DNA of 64,000 nucleotides from Parietaria judaica (lineage: Eukaryota; Streptophyta; Magnoliopsida; Rosales; Urticaceae), in NCBI GenBank assembly GCA_954871525.1, contig OX940868.1:24237056-24301055 (forward strand), written 5' to 3'. How positions within the stretch are numbered: position 1 is the stretch's first letter; each line of letters opens with the position of its first letter. The notes beneath the pieces are model-generated. The model saw only the letters and a program-made list of their open reading frames with translations. It had not been told where the DNA came from and searched no databases. This document shows, piece by piece, positions 1 through 12,325 of the stretch. The position numbers were made by a program, and so were the translations under genes.

Positions 1-4
1 ACAG

Positions 5-3000
5 TTACATCGATAGTTCTGGAATTGGCGGCGAAATTCCGTCCACATTTGCGAAGCTTCAAAAAGTTCGAGTAATGTAAGGAGAAATAGATCTTTCTCT
101 ATTTTCGTTCCTTTTCCTATGCTATAGAAAAGGACTAAATTTCTGAACTGCTCAACTGTACTGTTAAATATCAGTAAAGCACTGGACACTCCTATCTCGG
201 GGAGGATACCGGATTTCATCGGCAACTGGACGCGCCTGACGAACTTGTAACCGTTTCGATCATACTTATCATATCGGGAAACAAACATTTCTGTAACAAG
301 TATTTAAGTTTCAACAATTTTATAGGACTTTCCAAGGCAACTCTCTTCAAGGTCCAATACCTTCGGGATTTTCTCAGTTGCGCTCATTGGAATCCCTGTG
401 AGTTTATTAAATACCGGCATATATCTCTGGACCTCTATTTGTTGTAGATTACAACCGTCGCTATAACGGTTTTTTCTTTCTATTCTTTCTACTAATTGTT
501 AGGATAATCGGTGATTTAAGCGAGGGAAACTCTACCCTCGATTTTATCAAAGATTTCAAGAACATGAGTGAGCTGTAAGTCAACAAAATCCCGGTTCACA
601 ATTTGATTCAAACACTTCACCACTTCTGATATCGAGCTAATACATCTCTGTTCCTTGTCTCCAAACAGAATCCTAAGAAATGCACGGATTTCTGGTCCAA
701 TTCCGGATAGTATTGCGAAGCTCGGGGCCCTAAGAAAATTGTATGCTTTCAGTGAGAAAGAAACATAATTCCAAGCCAATTTGATGGCAAAATGGATTTG
801 ATTCTTGTCTGATATTCATAACTATATTATCATGATTATTTTGCAGGGATTTGAGTTTCAACAACTTAACGGGCACGATACCTAGTTCGCTCTTCAACAT
901 GAGTTATCTCACATTCTTGTAAGACAACTTCCTCATCAATATATATATATATTTGAAACTATTAAGACCCTTTTCCTACAATATAACTCTTTTTGTATCT
1001 TAATCTTCTTATTCTGCTATATAAATTGCTAGATTTCTTGGGAACAATAGCCTTACGGGAATCGTTCCAGAAGAGTGGAGTGGTAATCTTGTGAATATGT
1101 AAGTTTCTTGTAATGGAAATTCTAACAATTGCAATCATGAAGATGCTAAACTAATTTCCATTGTGATAGATTTTCCCGAAAATATCATATGAAACGCGTA
1201 TAAACTCACTCGTTGTTCTTCCTACCGATTTTTTCAGAGATTTGTCTTACAACTATCTATCAGGACTTTTGCCGAGATGGGTGAACTCTGTTAGTCAAAT
1301 GTATGTTTCTTTATCTCTCTTCTAGATTCGCTCCCGAGCCCATTCGTTCACTGATTCGCGTAAATTTGTGCAGGAACTTGGTGGCTAACAACTTCATATT
1401 CGACGACTCGAACCGAACGTGAGAGGAACAAGCAACAGCTCATTGGGTTCTTCTTGCAGTAAATGTAGTTTGACTCGAAAAAGATGTTAACTCTCGTCAT
1501 TTCTTATTGCAGAATCATTTCCGGATTGGATTGTCTTCAAAGAAATTTCCCATGCAATAGGAACACCTCGCTGGGTAAGTCACTTCCATTTCCCTTTCAA
1601 CTTTGCACACTTTTATCAGGCTTTTTCACATTATCAATTGTGATGATATTATTAAAACTTTATGTTTCATTTTACTTTATATTTTTGTTATTTTTTTCTG
1701 TTGGGTTCACTCAGGGACAAGCTTTGCAATCAAGTGCGGTGGGCCAAGGCTGGTAGGCACGGACGACATGGTGTACGAAGCCGAGAATGGCTTCAACCTC
1801 GGCTCGGCTCAGTTCCATCTGAGCGGCACACAGAAATGGGCAGTGAGCAAGGTTGGTATGTACGCCGACAAGAGAGGCGATCTAGACATCGAAGATAATG
1901 ATCTCGCAGCTGTGGCGAACAACACCCTGGGCCGTGATTTCTTCAAGTCCGCGAGGATGTCACCGGGGTCACTGAGATACTACGGCTTCGGTCTCGAGAA
2001 CGGGCCCTACACGGTGACCCTGCATTTTGCAGAGATCGGTTTTCCGAACAGAAACACCAACAAGTGGGCGAGCCTCGCGAAGCGGGTGTTCGACATTTAC
2101 GTTCAGGTAACAATGACGCGGGTTGAGGCTGGAGTTAGCAAGTGTTTGAGATGTTCAAACTTGAAGTTCTTGCTGTTCGCTCTGCAGGGTGTACGCATGG
2201 AAAAGGACTTCGACATATCGAAAGAGGCGGGTGGAGTTGAGAGGGCGATTTCGGTGAACTTCCCGGCCAATGTTTCGGAGAACTATCTCGAGATTCATCT
2301 GTTTTGGGACGGAAAGGGTACATGCTGTATTCCGAAAGACGGTTACTACGGCCCACTGATCGCCGGCCTCAAAGCCGTTGCAGGTAAGATTTCTAAACTT
2401 GTTTATTTACAAATCCTGAGTTTGTATATACCTACTGAGAAGCTGTCATGTTACTGCCAAGACTTCAAGTCTAAAAGTGAAGGAAACAAGAACGACAAGA
2501 CAGGGCTGATCATCGGTGTGGTAATCCCCGTCGTCGTGGTGGGCCTTGTGTTGCTTCTGATAGCGCTTTATATGAAGCGAAAATCAGCTCGCGAGGACGA
2601 AGAAGGTAAGAACCTAACAGCATGTGATCAAACGTTTTAAACTCTTGTCAATTCAATCTCATGCTATGAATCGCGATTTATTTACGCTATGTTGTTGCTT
2701 GGGAATTCAGCAGACATTCTCGGTATGGCTCGCCGGCCGGATACTTTCAGCTACGCCGAGCTACGCTCTGCCACCGGAGACTTCAGTGCTTCGAACAAGC
2801 TCGGAGAGGGAGGATTCGGCGAAGTTTACAAAGTACAATTGATGAAAATGAGCGCTCTATATAGTTATTTGGCTCTTGAAATAGAATCTGGTATAAGAAA
2901 ATTTGTTACTGTTTTAGGGTACGCTTTCGGACGGGAAGGTGGTGGCCGTGAAGCAGCTTTCTGTCTCATCCAACCATGGAAAGGAACAGTTCATGTCGGA

Positions 3001-4550
3001 AATCGCGACGATCTCTGTCGTGCAACACCGCAACCTCGTGAAGCTGTTCGGTTGCTGCATCGAAGGAAACCGCCGAATCCTGGTCTACGAGTACTTAAAG
3101 AACAGAAGCCTTGACCAGGCGCTATTTGGTATGTGTGATTTTTCGTCTCTTATAAAAAATGCGGGCGAGCCAGCTGACGCATGTCATGGCAGGAAAGAGC
3201 AAGCTGCACTTGGATTGGCCGAGCCGGTTCAACGTGTGTCTGGGAACCGCGAGAGGGCTCGCGTACCTGCACGAGGAGTCGAGGCCAAGGATCGTGCACC
3301 GCGACGTCAAAGCCAGTAACATTTTGCTTGACGAGTCGCTGTGCCCCAAGATATCGGATTTCGGGCTGGCAAAGCTCTACGACGATAAGAAGACCCACAT
3401 GAGCACGCGGGTCGCCGGCACGATGTAACAAGCTTATCATCTCACATCGAATAGTTATTATATTAAAACTTAAGAATCCATGAGCTCCCAATTCCCGTAA
3501 GCTGGTTATTAGGGGAATTTATGCGTATAATCAACTTATATATAGGGGTTAATTAACTTAGCCGTCATTTATCTTTTTTCGCACTCGTTCTACCGTTTTA
3601 ACTCATTATACAATGACGGTAGATCATTCTTCTTTCCATGTAGTTGTCTTCCCAAATCGGATTTTCGTGAAACTTTCTATGTCGATTTCTCTTTACTCTC
3701 GCCTCTTTTTCCAATAAGAGTTAAAAGTATAATCTTTTGTTCCAATGCAGAGGGTATTTGGCTCCGGAATACGCACTTCGAGGCCACTTGACCGAGAAGG
3801 CTGATATATTCGGTTTCGGGATCGTCGCGTTAGAGGTCATCAGCGGGCGACCAAACATCTACACTAAAGACAACGAAAGAATATACCTCATTGATCGGGT
3901 ATTGAACTGCACCAAATTAGCATTCCATTTCATAATTTATAACAAAACCCCCTTCAATTTCATTTCTTACCAACACGTTATTATCCAGTAAATCAATTGA
4001 GAATGTGGACAAAATTTGGAGAAAAGCAAAATATTGGACATTGAAAATTTTGACAGTAAAAAAATATCGTTTTTTATACCACTACAGAAATCAATATATC
4101 GAATACTTAAGCCGCTACTATCGAATATTATTGCGAGAGTTTTCCAGTCTAACTACTCTCGAATAAGACCAAAGCGTTTTGGTCTTGATTTGATTATTTT
4201 TGCTTGTGCTAACGGCTATTTTATAGGCGTGGAGTTTACACGAAAGCAACGAGAGTCTAGAGATGATGGACCCGACCCTGGAAGATTTCGACGAAGAGGA
4301 GGCAATGCGGTTGATCCGCGTGGCATTTTTGTGCACTCAGGCCTCCCCGGGGATGCGGCCGGCAATGTCGCGCATAGTGGGGATGCTGACCGGCGACATC
4401 GAGATCGATGGTGCCGTGTCGAAGCCGAGTTACCTCACCGAGCTGGAATTCAACGACACCAGCAGCATCGGCTTCACCACCAGCACGACCATGGACACGT
4501 CGTCGAGCATGTCGAAGGACAGTGGTATCTATTTCTCCGCCTCCAGGTGA
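5..4550 (+). CDS. LRR-malectin receptor-like kinase A (LRR VIII-2), 5' end outside window
   Basis: Plasma-membrane receptor Ser/Thr kinase, missing its signal peptide and first LRRs at the left edge. Exons read: 5-76, 175-246, 326-397, 503-574, 669-740, 847-918, 1033-1098, 1238-1300, 1374-1418, 1513-1574, 1715-2106, 2188-2383, 2462-2605, 2711-2832, 2918-3128, 3193-3424, 3751-3898, 4227-4550. They join into 811 open codons. Order: LRRs, malectin-like domain (exons 1715-2383, with the [17 protein letters not shown] motif), a transmembrane helix ([20 protein letters not shown]), then kinase. The kinase keeps the Gly loop [11 protein letters not shown], the VAVK lysine, [11 protein letters not shown] and GYLAPEYAL, so it looks catalytically competent and RD-type. 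Compared with its paralogues it has R before the AWSLHE motif and MDP instead of VDP. The short Ser-rich C-tail lacks the ending of genes C and D. Its 3' exons are clearly GC-richer. Ligand unknown. Confidence 0.9.
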
Positions 4551-4671
4551 GAGTTCTTGGCGGAAAATCATGGGACAGATTTGTAATTAAGCATTGAGTA
4601 CATATATAGTTTGTTTTTTTTTAGTAATAATTGGTTATACAGAAAAAGAAAATAGATGTGTTGGATATGGA

Positions 4672-4677
4672 AATAAA
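4672..4677 (+). terminator. Candidate poly(A) signal of kinase gene A
   Basis: AATAAA lies about 120 bp after the stop codon of gene A, a normal distance for a plant 3' UTR. Seen in sequence; use is inferred. Confidence 0.4.
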
Positions 4678-5850
4678 ACCGGTCTATGAAATGAAACCAT
4701 GAATTACTTTTATTAATAATCGAATAGATCTCAAGATGTTTAACATAAAATTTAGAACCTAAAAATAAGTCATATACGTATTAATAATCTGTAAGTTTTT
4801 CAAGACTACGAATTAGTTATTACACCATACTCTTTGCGTAAAAAACCTAGTGCAAGTAAAAACACGGAGCGTTATGCTTCTACTTGTTATTATTATTATT
4901 ATATTATCAATTAACTCGTAAAATGTGATCATAAGATTTTTGTTGATAAATTCATTGATTTTAAAATACCCTTCTAATATCAATATTATTTTTAGTAAAT
5001 CTATAAAAAAATCAGACCATTTATATGTTTTATGGCAGTTTGAACTTTGAGATGGCAGTTTAAACTTCGAGTTAGACATAGTCCCTGAGTTTGCGGGAGT
5101 CCTAGGAAAAAAAAATGGGCCCTTAACGAAGCAATATATTTATACTAAAATGGTAATATATAAAAGAAAAACGCAAATTATTAATCAAATACTATCCTGA
5201 AGTAAAAATAAATTTAAAAAGCACACTATACTTAAAGCAATAAAAAAACAAAATCATCAAAGTAAAACAAAATTCATCTCAACAGCAAATGAAAAACGAC
5301 CTTCCGGCAACGACTCTTTGAACGGAGAAAAATCAACTGAGTTGCCGCTGACCGTCGAGTTTTCGCGACAGTCTTCGTCTCAGTCTTCAAATTCCACGGC
5401 TGTCTTATCTTCAAGAGTATTAGAAATTCTGAGTTTCTTATTTTATTTTTTCCTTCTATATTTGTGTGATATTGTTTGAATATGTGGCAATTAGGAGTCA
5501 TTTCCGTTTCTTAGTTTGAAATATTCGCTCTAATTTTGGTATGCAGTTTCAAATAGTGTGTAATTATAAGTATATGAGCGTGTTGTAGTTTTTTTTATTT
5601 TATAATTGTTTGAAATATAATCGAGATTGTCGCCTAAAGTTTAGACAATTTCATCACAAATTCTGTATTTTCGATATACTGTTTCTCTTCTTCTTGATAT
5701 AATAGATGAACATTTTTTTTTTCTCTTCATATTAAATACATATAAAACTTAAAACTTGGGGCTCTTTATCTAGGTGGGCCCTAGGCGGCTGATATATACA
5801 ATAGTCAATAAGTCTAAAGTTAATGCTCTAAAATCGTTTCTTTATCATAT
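4678..5850. other. AT-rich intergenic DNA with possible transposon debris
   Basis: No gene seen. A TTA/ATT run lies near 4887-4906. Segments near 5085-5125 (CCTAGG and GGGCCC motifs) and 5758-5795 (GGGCCCTAGGCGGC) resemble the GGGCCC-rich ends of hAT elements elsewhere in the window. I could not pair them as terminal repeats or find a target duplication. Confidence 0.35.
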
Positions 5851-6572
5851 GGGGCAAATAGTCAAATAGCCAAACTTCAAACTCTAATTAGCCAAATAGC
5901 CATTGTTTTTACTAATATTGTCAAATAGCCAATTAACTATGTTAATAAATCACGAAAGACCTGATTACCCTTGTATTAACGTGTATTAACGTGGTTAATT
6001 TGTTTAAAAATAATAATTGTTTTTTTAAAAAAAAATTATTTTTTTTGAAAAAAAAAATAATTTTTTTGTTAAAATTTTAATCACGATTTTTTATTTTTAA
6101 ACAAATTAACTCCGTTAATACACATTAATACATTTATTAACGTATTAACGTGGTTAATTTGTTTAAAAATAAATAAAAAAATTTCAAATAAAATAAATAA
6201 ATTTTTTAAAAAAATAAATAAATTTTTTGTTAAAATTTTAATCACGATTTTTTATTTTTTAAACAAATTAACTCCGTTAATACACATTAATAAACGTATT
6301 AACGTAGTTAATTTGTTTAAAAATAAAAAACCTTGATTAAAATTTTAACAAAAAAAATATTTTTTTTTTTTCAAAAAAAAAATAATTTTTTTTTCAATAA
6401 AAAATTATTTAAAAAAAAAAAATTAACCACGTTAATACCGTTAATATGTTAAAAGAGTATTATAGGTATAAAATATGTTATTAAATAACTATTTGGCTAT
6501 TTCACAAAGAAAAATAAAAGGTTGGCTATTTGGCTAATCAAACATTTCAATTTGGCTATCTCATGCTATTTC
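5851..6572. mobile_element. Non-autonomous Mutator-like AT-rich element (722 bp)
   Basis: Both ends carry inverted copies of a TAGCCAAATAGCC-type motif: left near 5855-5905, and right near 6492-6565 as GGCTATTTGGCTAATC and related words. The interior is a series of palindromic AT-rich blocks built from TTAACGTGGTTAATTTG and its complement. A 12-bp direct repeat, TCTTTATCATAT, flanks it at 5839-5850 and 6573-6584. That is close to the 9-11 bp duplication made by Mutator-like transposases. No coding capacity. A related, more decayed copy is at 33051-33505. Confidence 0.65.
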
Positions 6573-6710
6573 TCTTTATCATATTATTAATACTTATAGA
6601 TCCAATCATCAGAATTAATAAAAAAAATAGACATATAGTCGGTTTAATAGCGATTTGTGTTATAAATATGCGACATATTATATATTCAAATTCAATAGTC
6701 TATTTTAGTC

Positions 6711-6890
6711 TTAATGAATTAGGTGGATTATATTATTGACTTCTATCATCATAATTTTTGTCCATTTGGTTTAATGAATTAGATGGATTATATTATTGAC
6801 TTCTATCATTATTATTTTAGTCTATTCGGTTTAATGAATTAGATGGATTCTATTATTGACTTCTATCGTTATTATTTTTCTCTATCAAAT
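6711..6890. repeat. 60-bp tandem repeat, three copies
   Basis: TTAATGAATTAG(A/G)TGGATT followed by TATTATTGACTTCTATC recurs at exactly 60-bp spacing, starting at 6711, 6771 and 6831. The third copy fades near 6890. It sits in non-coding AT-rich DNA with no visible function. Confidence 0.85.
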
Positions 6891-7589
6891 AAATTAAAGT
6901 GCTACTGATAATGATAATGGATATGTTTAGCATAACTTATTTTTTTATAAAAAACATTTTCAGTTTAATTTGAAAAAAAAAACTATTTTAAAAAATATTA
7001 TAAGGTGTTTGATAAACTGTTTATAAAACAATTATTGTTGGTAACAAAATTTAGTTTAGTCTAAAAAAATTATTTAGGTTAAAAAGATTATAATAGACTA
7101 AAATCGTATTTTATTTTTAGAAGAAAAAAAATTAAGCTATGAATCCTTGTTTTTACGAATCATATACATAAATTTAAAATCGTTTTTGTTTTTTTATAAA
7201 AATAATTTTATCAAATACTGAAAAATAATTTAATTTAATTTAAAAATAAAAAAGGACTTTTTATACCGAACAAAAACACAACTAATCAATAGTCCAATTT
7301 TCATCCAAGAATATAAAGAGAGAACAAACAGTTGTAGTTTGTGGTAGACCATGACAGCTTTTCATTGCAATAGATTTACCGTTCCTTACACTTTATTTTT
7401 TTTTATATGTATATAGGGAATGCAAAAAATAAGTCGAAGTCCAATTTAGGAAGATTTTTTTTCGTTAAAGATAGAGGTTCGAAATCTTGCTGAGTGAATC
7501 TTAACTAGGTTTGCATCCAAAGAACACAAAGTAACCGAAGCTCAGAATAATATAAATAAAATATCAAAGATACAAACGAAACCAAAAGA
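6891..7589. other. AT-rich intergenic DNA
   Basis: Nothing recognisable apart from homopolymer runs. The right part (about 7430-7589) is probably the 3' untranslated tail of the LINE relic that follows on the minus strand. Confidence 0.4.
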
Positions 7590-8793
7590 GAAGAGAACTA
7601 TCGAAACCTAAAGTTCTCTCTCGAACAAATGTCGTCGTTTACAAAAGACGAAGAAAAATCCGAGTGCGAGGGCCACCAATGATGCCCCAAATTTTGAACA
7701 CCAAAACTAACTAAAGCGTCGGCTATCCTATTTCCTTCCCGGAAGATATGAGAAACTCTGAAATTGATGACATCCACATATCGGATGCATTTGGACCAGT
7801 GAGCCCGTAACTTCCAAGGAACCGAACTCGATTTCTTCTGAAAAAGTTGAACGACGTATGTAAAATCACACTAGAGCAATATGTTTTCCCAGTGAAATTC
7901 CATAGCCTTTTCCACCGCAAATATTGCAGCCATCACTTCAGCTTCATAGGTGTAAGCGGAGTCAATATGGAAAGAGAACGAGCCATGAGGAAATCCACGA
8001 TATAATCTAAAAATACCTCCAGCTCCCGCCACTCCCGGGGTGCCCATAGAAGAGTCGTACATGTTACATTTCAACCACGTTGTAGGAAGGAACCGCCACA
8101 CAACATGAATGATTATTTGAGCTTCTTTGGGTTGAATATCAATGCCGAAAATCTTCAAAACTCTGAGATCCACGAAGGTGCTTCCCGTCCCCAACTTAAA
8201 AAAAATTGCTTCCTTAATAAATCACGAAACATGTCTCAAAAAAATGTGAATGTTAGGGACTTCGTTATCAAATACACATGCATTTCTAGTTTTCGAAATC
8301 AATTAAATTGTCAAAATAATAGCAGTATTCCAAAGCGCGAAAACCTGGGGTTTAAATTAATTGAGGCGGCATTGGAGAGCAATAAGGCTAGGGACCCTCT
8401 TCTATTAATAGGTTTAAGAAAAATACCAAAAATAGCAAACAAAATTGAACCAGTGAAATTGCAATGAACAAAGATATGGTTAGAGTCTTCTACCTTATTG
8501 TGGCATAAACGACACATAGATGCTAAAAAGAATCCCCTTTTCTGCAAAATTAGCTCCGTTGGGAGGAAACAGAGTAAAGCTCTCTAATAAGTAATAGACC
8601 TCGATGGCGGGAGAATTTTTTTCCATACAAGTGTTTTCCACTGAAGAAATAAATTATGGTTAGAGCAAAATTTATTATACATGGATTTGACCGAAAAATT
8701 ACCATCATTCTGGGATTTCCAGACACACACATCATCTAGTTCCTCGATAAATATGTAATTATTGATACTTATTTTCTTGGTGTAAATAAACAT
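7590..8793 (-). pseudogene. LINE-type retrotransposon relic: zf-RVT and RNase H tail
   Basis: Read on the minus strand from 8793 downwards, frames broken by shifts and stops show three blocks in normal LINE order. First is a post-RT segment with GNFSVKSMYNKF and WKKILPPSRS (about 8793-8590). Next is a zinc-knuckle zf-RVT with LASMCRLCHNKVEDSNHIFVHC (8547-8311). Last is an RNase H domain with PGVAGAGGIFR and AEVMAAIFAVEKAMEF (8194-7871), followed after a frame change by HIFREGNRIADAL near 7720-7755. The first RNase H aspartate (normally N-x-D-G) appears replaced in NMYDSS. The endonuclease and the RT core are absent, so this is a 5'-truncated dead copy. Confidence 0.75.
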
Positions 8794-9346
8794 TTTTTAC
8801 TACTTAAATTACACGTGTATTGGTAGGGTATGATATATTTTGTAGATATTTGCTGCAAAAATATTAATATATAAAAAGTTTGATGTATACTGCGGGAAAA
8901 ATACTCATATATTATGAAAAAACTTAACTACTAACACCAAATTTTTTCACATCATTGAAATTTTGTATCACAATAATAATAAAATAAAGAATATAAGTCT
9001 CTTTTGTAAAATATGATTTTTTTTTTTATCTCAAACATCAATTTTTTACCGCTTAAAATTAATATATATTATATCAATAGAAAGATAGTTCAATCTCTTG
9101 TCGGTCAAATATATGTATATTGGTGGAATTTATTAAGTGATGTGTTTTTAGCACTTCATTAGTTCATTGATAACTTCTTCACAGTGCGGTATTAAATTTG
9201 AACCGAAATAAAAACCAAATATTCGATAATTATTAATTAGCAACTAGTGTTTAACTTTAATAAAGTAACTTTTAATTTTAAAAGAAAAAAAATTGAGGAA
9301 AAAAAATTAATTCTCAATAGAAACAGTAAACAGCCATAGTGTATAG
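8794..9346. other. AT-rich intergenic DNA
   Basis: No gene or repeat structure seen. The last 8 bases (9339-9346, GTGTATAG) are the left target duplication of the next element. Confidence 0.4.
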
Positions 9347-9614
9347 TAGTGCTGCACATTTCCGTCGCCAACCACGATCGCGACTCGTCGCGGTGGATTC
9401 CGGCGCGTCGCGACGCGTCGCGATTCCGAGCTTCCGGTCGCGACTCCCCCGTTCTCTCTCTCCCTCCCGCTCTCTCTCTCTCTCCGTCTCACACAACACT
9501 CTCTCTCTCGCGACTCGCCGCGACGCCACACACCGCGACGCGTCGCGACGCCAAATCTCGCGGTTTTGGCGACCGAGTCGCGACGTGCCGCGGCGTGTGG
9601 AATGTGCAGCTCTA
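9347..9614. mobile_element. GC-rich hAT-type MITE, copy 1 (268 bp)
   Basis: Left end TAGTGCTGCACATTTC and right end, as reverse complement, TAGAGCTGCACATTCC form a 16-bp terminal inverted repeat with two mismatches. A perfect 8-bp duplication, GTGTATAG, flanks it at 9339-9346 and 9615-9622, the size made by hAT transposases. The interior is strikingly GC-rich, with repeated TCGCGACG-type words and a CT-rich core (about 9450-9510). The long Arg/Ser-rich reading frames here are by-products of that composition. A second copy lies at 22592-22831 in the other orientation. Confidence 0.88.
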
Positions 9615-10023
9615 GTGTATAGATACAAAAAACAAATCAAAGACTTTGGTTGTTCTTGGATGTATCAAATCAAACGAAATTAGGGAAGCACGAGGCTTTT
9701 CGAAGGTCAATGAGGGCTCTCGATTGGAAAACTCAATATATTTAACGTGAATTTTTGCCATAAATAAAGATTATTACGAATTTGTCGTTGTCGTTTCACA
9801 TATTCAGCGTTGATGGGACTATTAATTTTCATCTAAATTCCACAAAGGCGTGGGGATTAGGATGCTAGAAATAATAGGTAAAAAGAATTTGAGCTCTCTA
9901 TATATAAGAGATATATATATATATATAGATTATAGGTAAATATGATTCTTGACTATCATAAAATTAAGTTTGTAAATTTAAATAAATTATCGCCATGCAG
10001 GCATGCATCTTGATATGTAGCCC
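9615..10023. other. AT-rich intergenic DNA
   Basis: Nothing recognisable beyond a short AT microsatellite near 9906-9926. Confidence 0.4.
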
Positions 10024-10212
10024 CAGTGTCGGTCTTGTGGACCGAAGGGCCTAAGACGAAGTAAACCGTAAGCCTTGTTTAGGTTAACATTTGAGTCTTA
10101 AAATCATATTTTGAACCCTTTGAATTTTGATCCAGTGTCGAAAAGCCCCCAAAAAAAAAAAAAATAGGCCTAAAGCCACCACTTTACTTGCCTTAGCACA
10201 AGGCCGGCAGTG
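10024..10212. mobile_element. Probable small hAT-like MITE (189 bp)
   Basis: The left end CAGTGTCGGTCTTGTG and the reverse complement of the right end CACTGCCGGCCTTGTG match at 12 of 16 positions, as expected for a CAGGGCCGGCCCTG-type terminus. GGGCCTAAG-like words occur near both ends. No convincing 8-bp duplication remains, so the borders are approximate. Confidence 0.5.
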
Positions 10213-12160
10213 TGTCAACACTAAGAAAACAATAAATTTTCGTAACATATAAATTAAAATTAAAACCCTTGACATAAGTTATGACAGATTATAAATGATG
10301 TAGCTTAATACTTTTGATAATAAGTTTTTTTTTTTTTTTTTTAAATGAGACACAACACGCGTTTTCCTGCAGAAAATGCAAACTGCATGTATGCTAGTTA
10401 AAGCCAACTCAATTTCCAGTTTACCAAATACCGCTAGTAACCGTTTTGTTGCATAAAATATTTTAAAAGCGTATTAATTCTCATAACAATTGTATAATAA
10501 TTCTTGAAACCGCATTAAAATCTCAAGTTTGTAAGTTTTAGTTAAATTTATATATAAATAATATATATTTCTACCTATAATATGTCTAAATACTATAATT
10601 AAAAAAAAAAACTCATATATATTAATTATCGTTTTTGCAGTATACCAATTAAATATACCCCTTAAGTGTAATTTTTGGCAAAAATAAATAAATTCCACCT
10701 TTTGGAGTTTAGATGAATTTATGGTTTCTGGTTCTGCAATTACAAATGTTATTAATTTAAATGACGGGTTATATAGCATTAATTAATTGCCTAATAAGTT
10801 TTCTGGGGAAACGTAAACTGTAGGTGGAATCTATAGCGCATAAATTAGTTTCTAATTATGTGATGATAATATTTGCAGCAAAGTATTATTAAGTATATAG
10901 TTGATAATATTAAAGATCTACACCTACTTTTTACGTATTTAGTTAGTAGTTTTCTAAAAACAAATTAATTTTGAAGATAAATATAAAATGAGATGTGCAA
11001 CAAAAGTAGGTTCCGTACTGATTTTATAAATGGCATTTGAAAAGAAAAGAAAAATTGTATGAGAAGAGAAAAGAAACAAACAAGACTGGAAATCGTAGTG
11101 ATTAAAACAAATAAACGTTAATATATCAATCAACAACTATAAATATAGTTGATAAGATGCTAATGCTATTAATAATACCTAAGTTTGTACACATGGAGAT
11201 GTGACATTTGTTTAGTAATTATATGCGGTACACCACGCTGTTGAAAGTTCAAATTTTGCGAAATATCGTTCACACGCTCAAACACATTTTCAAGAAACTA
11301 CTAAGAAGATCAAGATTGAAGATAAAATTTCGACACTTTGACGGGAAATCTATGAATGTACCAAAATTTTAGTGTCTAGAAACCAATAACCATCCGATGC
11401 TCGAATTTTACAAATCTAGCGATCGGGTCTATATCATTTTAAAACGATAACCTATTGTTGCAAATTATACAAGTGTTTCAATAATCGATGGGTATTTCGA
11501 AAACAATATATTAGTTAGGACTACAATAGAACATCGTTAAATTTATACTCAATAAATAAATAATTTTGATAAAATAATACTTTTGTATGGTCCCGACTCT
11601 GACTAACATGACTAAATTTTACCTCGATATAAATTAATAACATCGATAATATAATAAAATTCTCGGATCTCAACATTAATAATTCATAGAATTTTTATGT
11701 ATCCCGACTCTGAAATATTTATTGTGAAGCATAGGTCTTTCTTAGTCGAACGTCACACAAATTTATTTTTCGTCATGGTAATTAGGATAAGAAAAATGCG
11801 GAGAAGAAGAGATAGCAAGAATAACGAAGGATGAGAATAGGAGGAAAGGATTTGTGCTGGCAGTTTGCGGTAATCCTCTTTTGTCACAGTAACCGGTTTT
11901 TCTAAAATGCGCTTTGACCTTCAAATCTGGTCTTTGACAAAAAAAAAAAACACTCTGTTTTCTTTAATTTTTTCACAACCACTACCTCTGAAGACCATTT
12001 TAGAATCTTATCTTAAGGTACGTAAAGAAAATTGAATTATTTCATCTATATTATTGTTTTTAAATTTTGAATATATTATTTTTTTTACGAAAGTTCTATT
12101 TATTTACATATTGAATTTGCGGTACAGCGTAAAATTTTGCGAACATTTAAACACGGAGGG
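10213..12160. other. AT-rich intergenic DNA without recognisable genes
   Basis: About 1.95 kb of AT-rich sequence with poly-A and poly-T runs. No supported reading frame, RNA gene or terminal repeat was found. The sequence ACGGAGGG at 12153-12160 is the left target duplication of the following element. Confidence 0.4.
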
Positions 12161-12182
12161 CAGAACCGATCCTGACTGTATA

Positions 12183-12278
12183 CAGGGCCGTGCCTGAGAT
12201 TTTCGGGGCCCTAGGCGAGGAAATTTTTCGGGGCCCCCAACTGCGATTACAAAATTCAATTTTAATGCAAAAGTACAT

Positions 12279-12325
<47 letters not shown>

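Noticed and set aside
2135..2356. Antisense frame within the malectin exons of gene A
   Set aside because: A shadow of conserved plus-strand coding sequence.
9307..9683. Overlapping Arg/Ser-rich reading frames on both strands
   Set aside because: They lie inside the GC-rich MITE at 9347-9614, whose TCGCGACG and CT repeats keep all frames open. No protein family resemblance.
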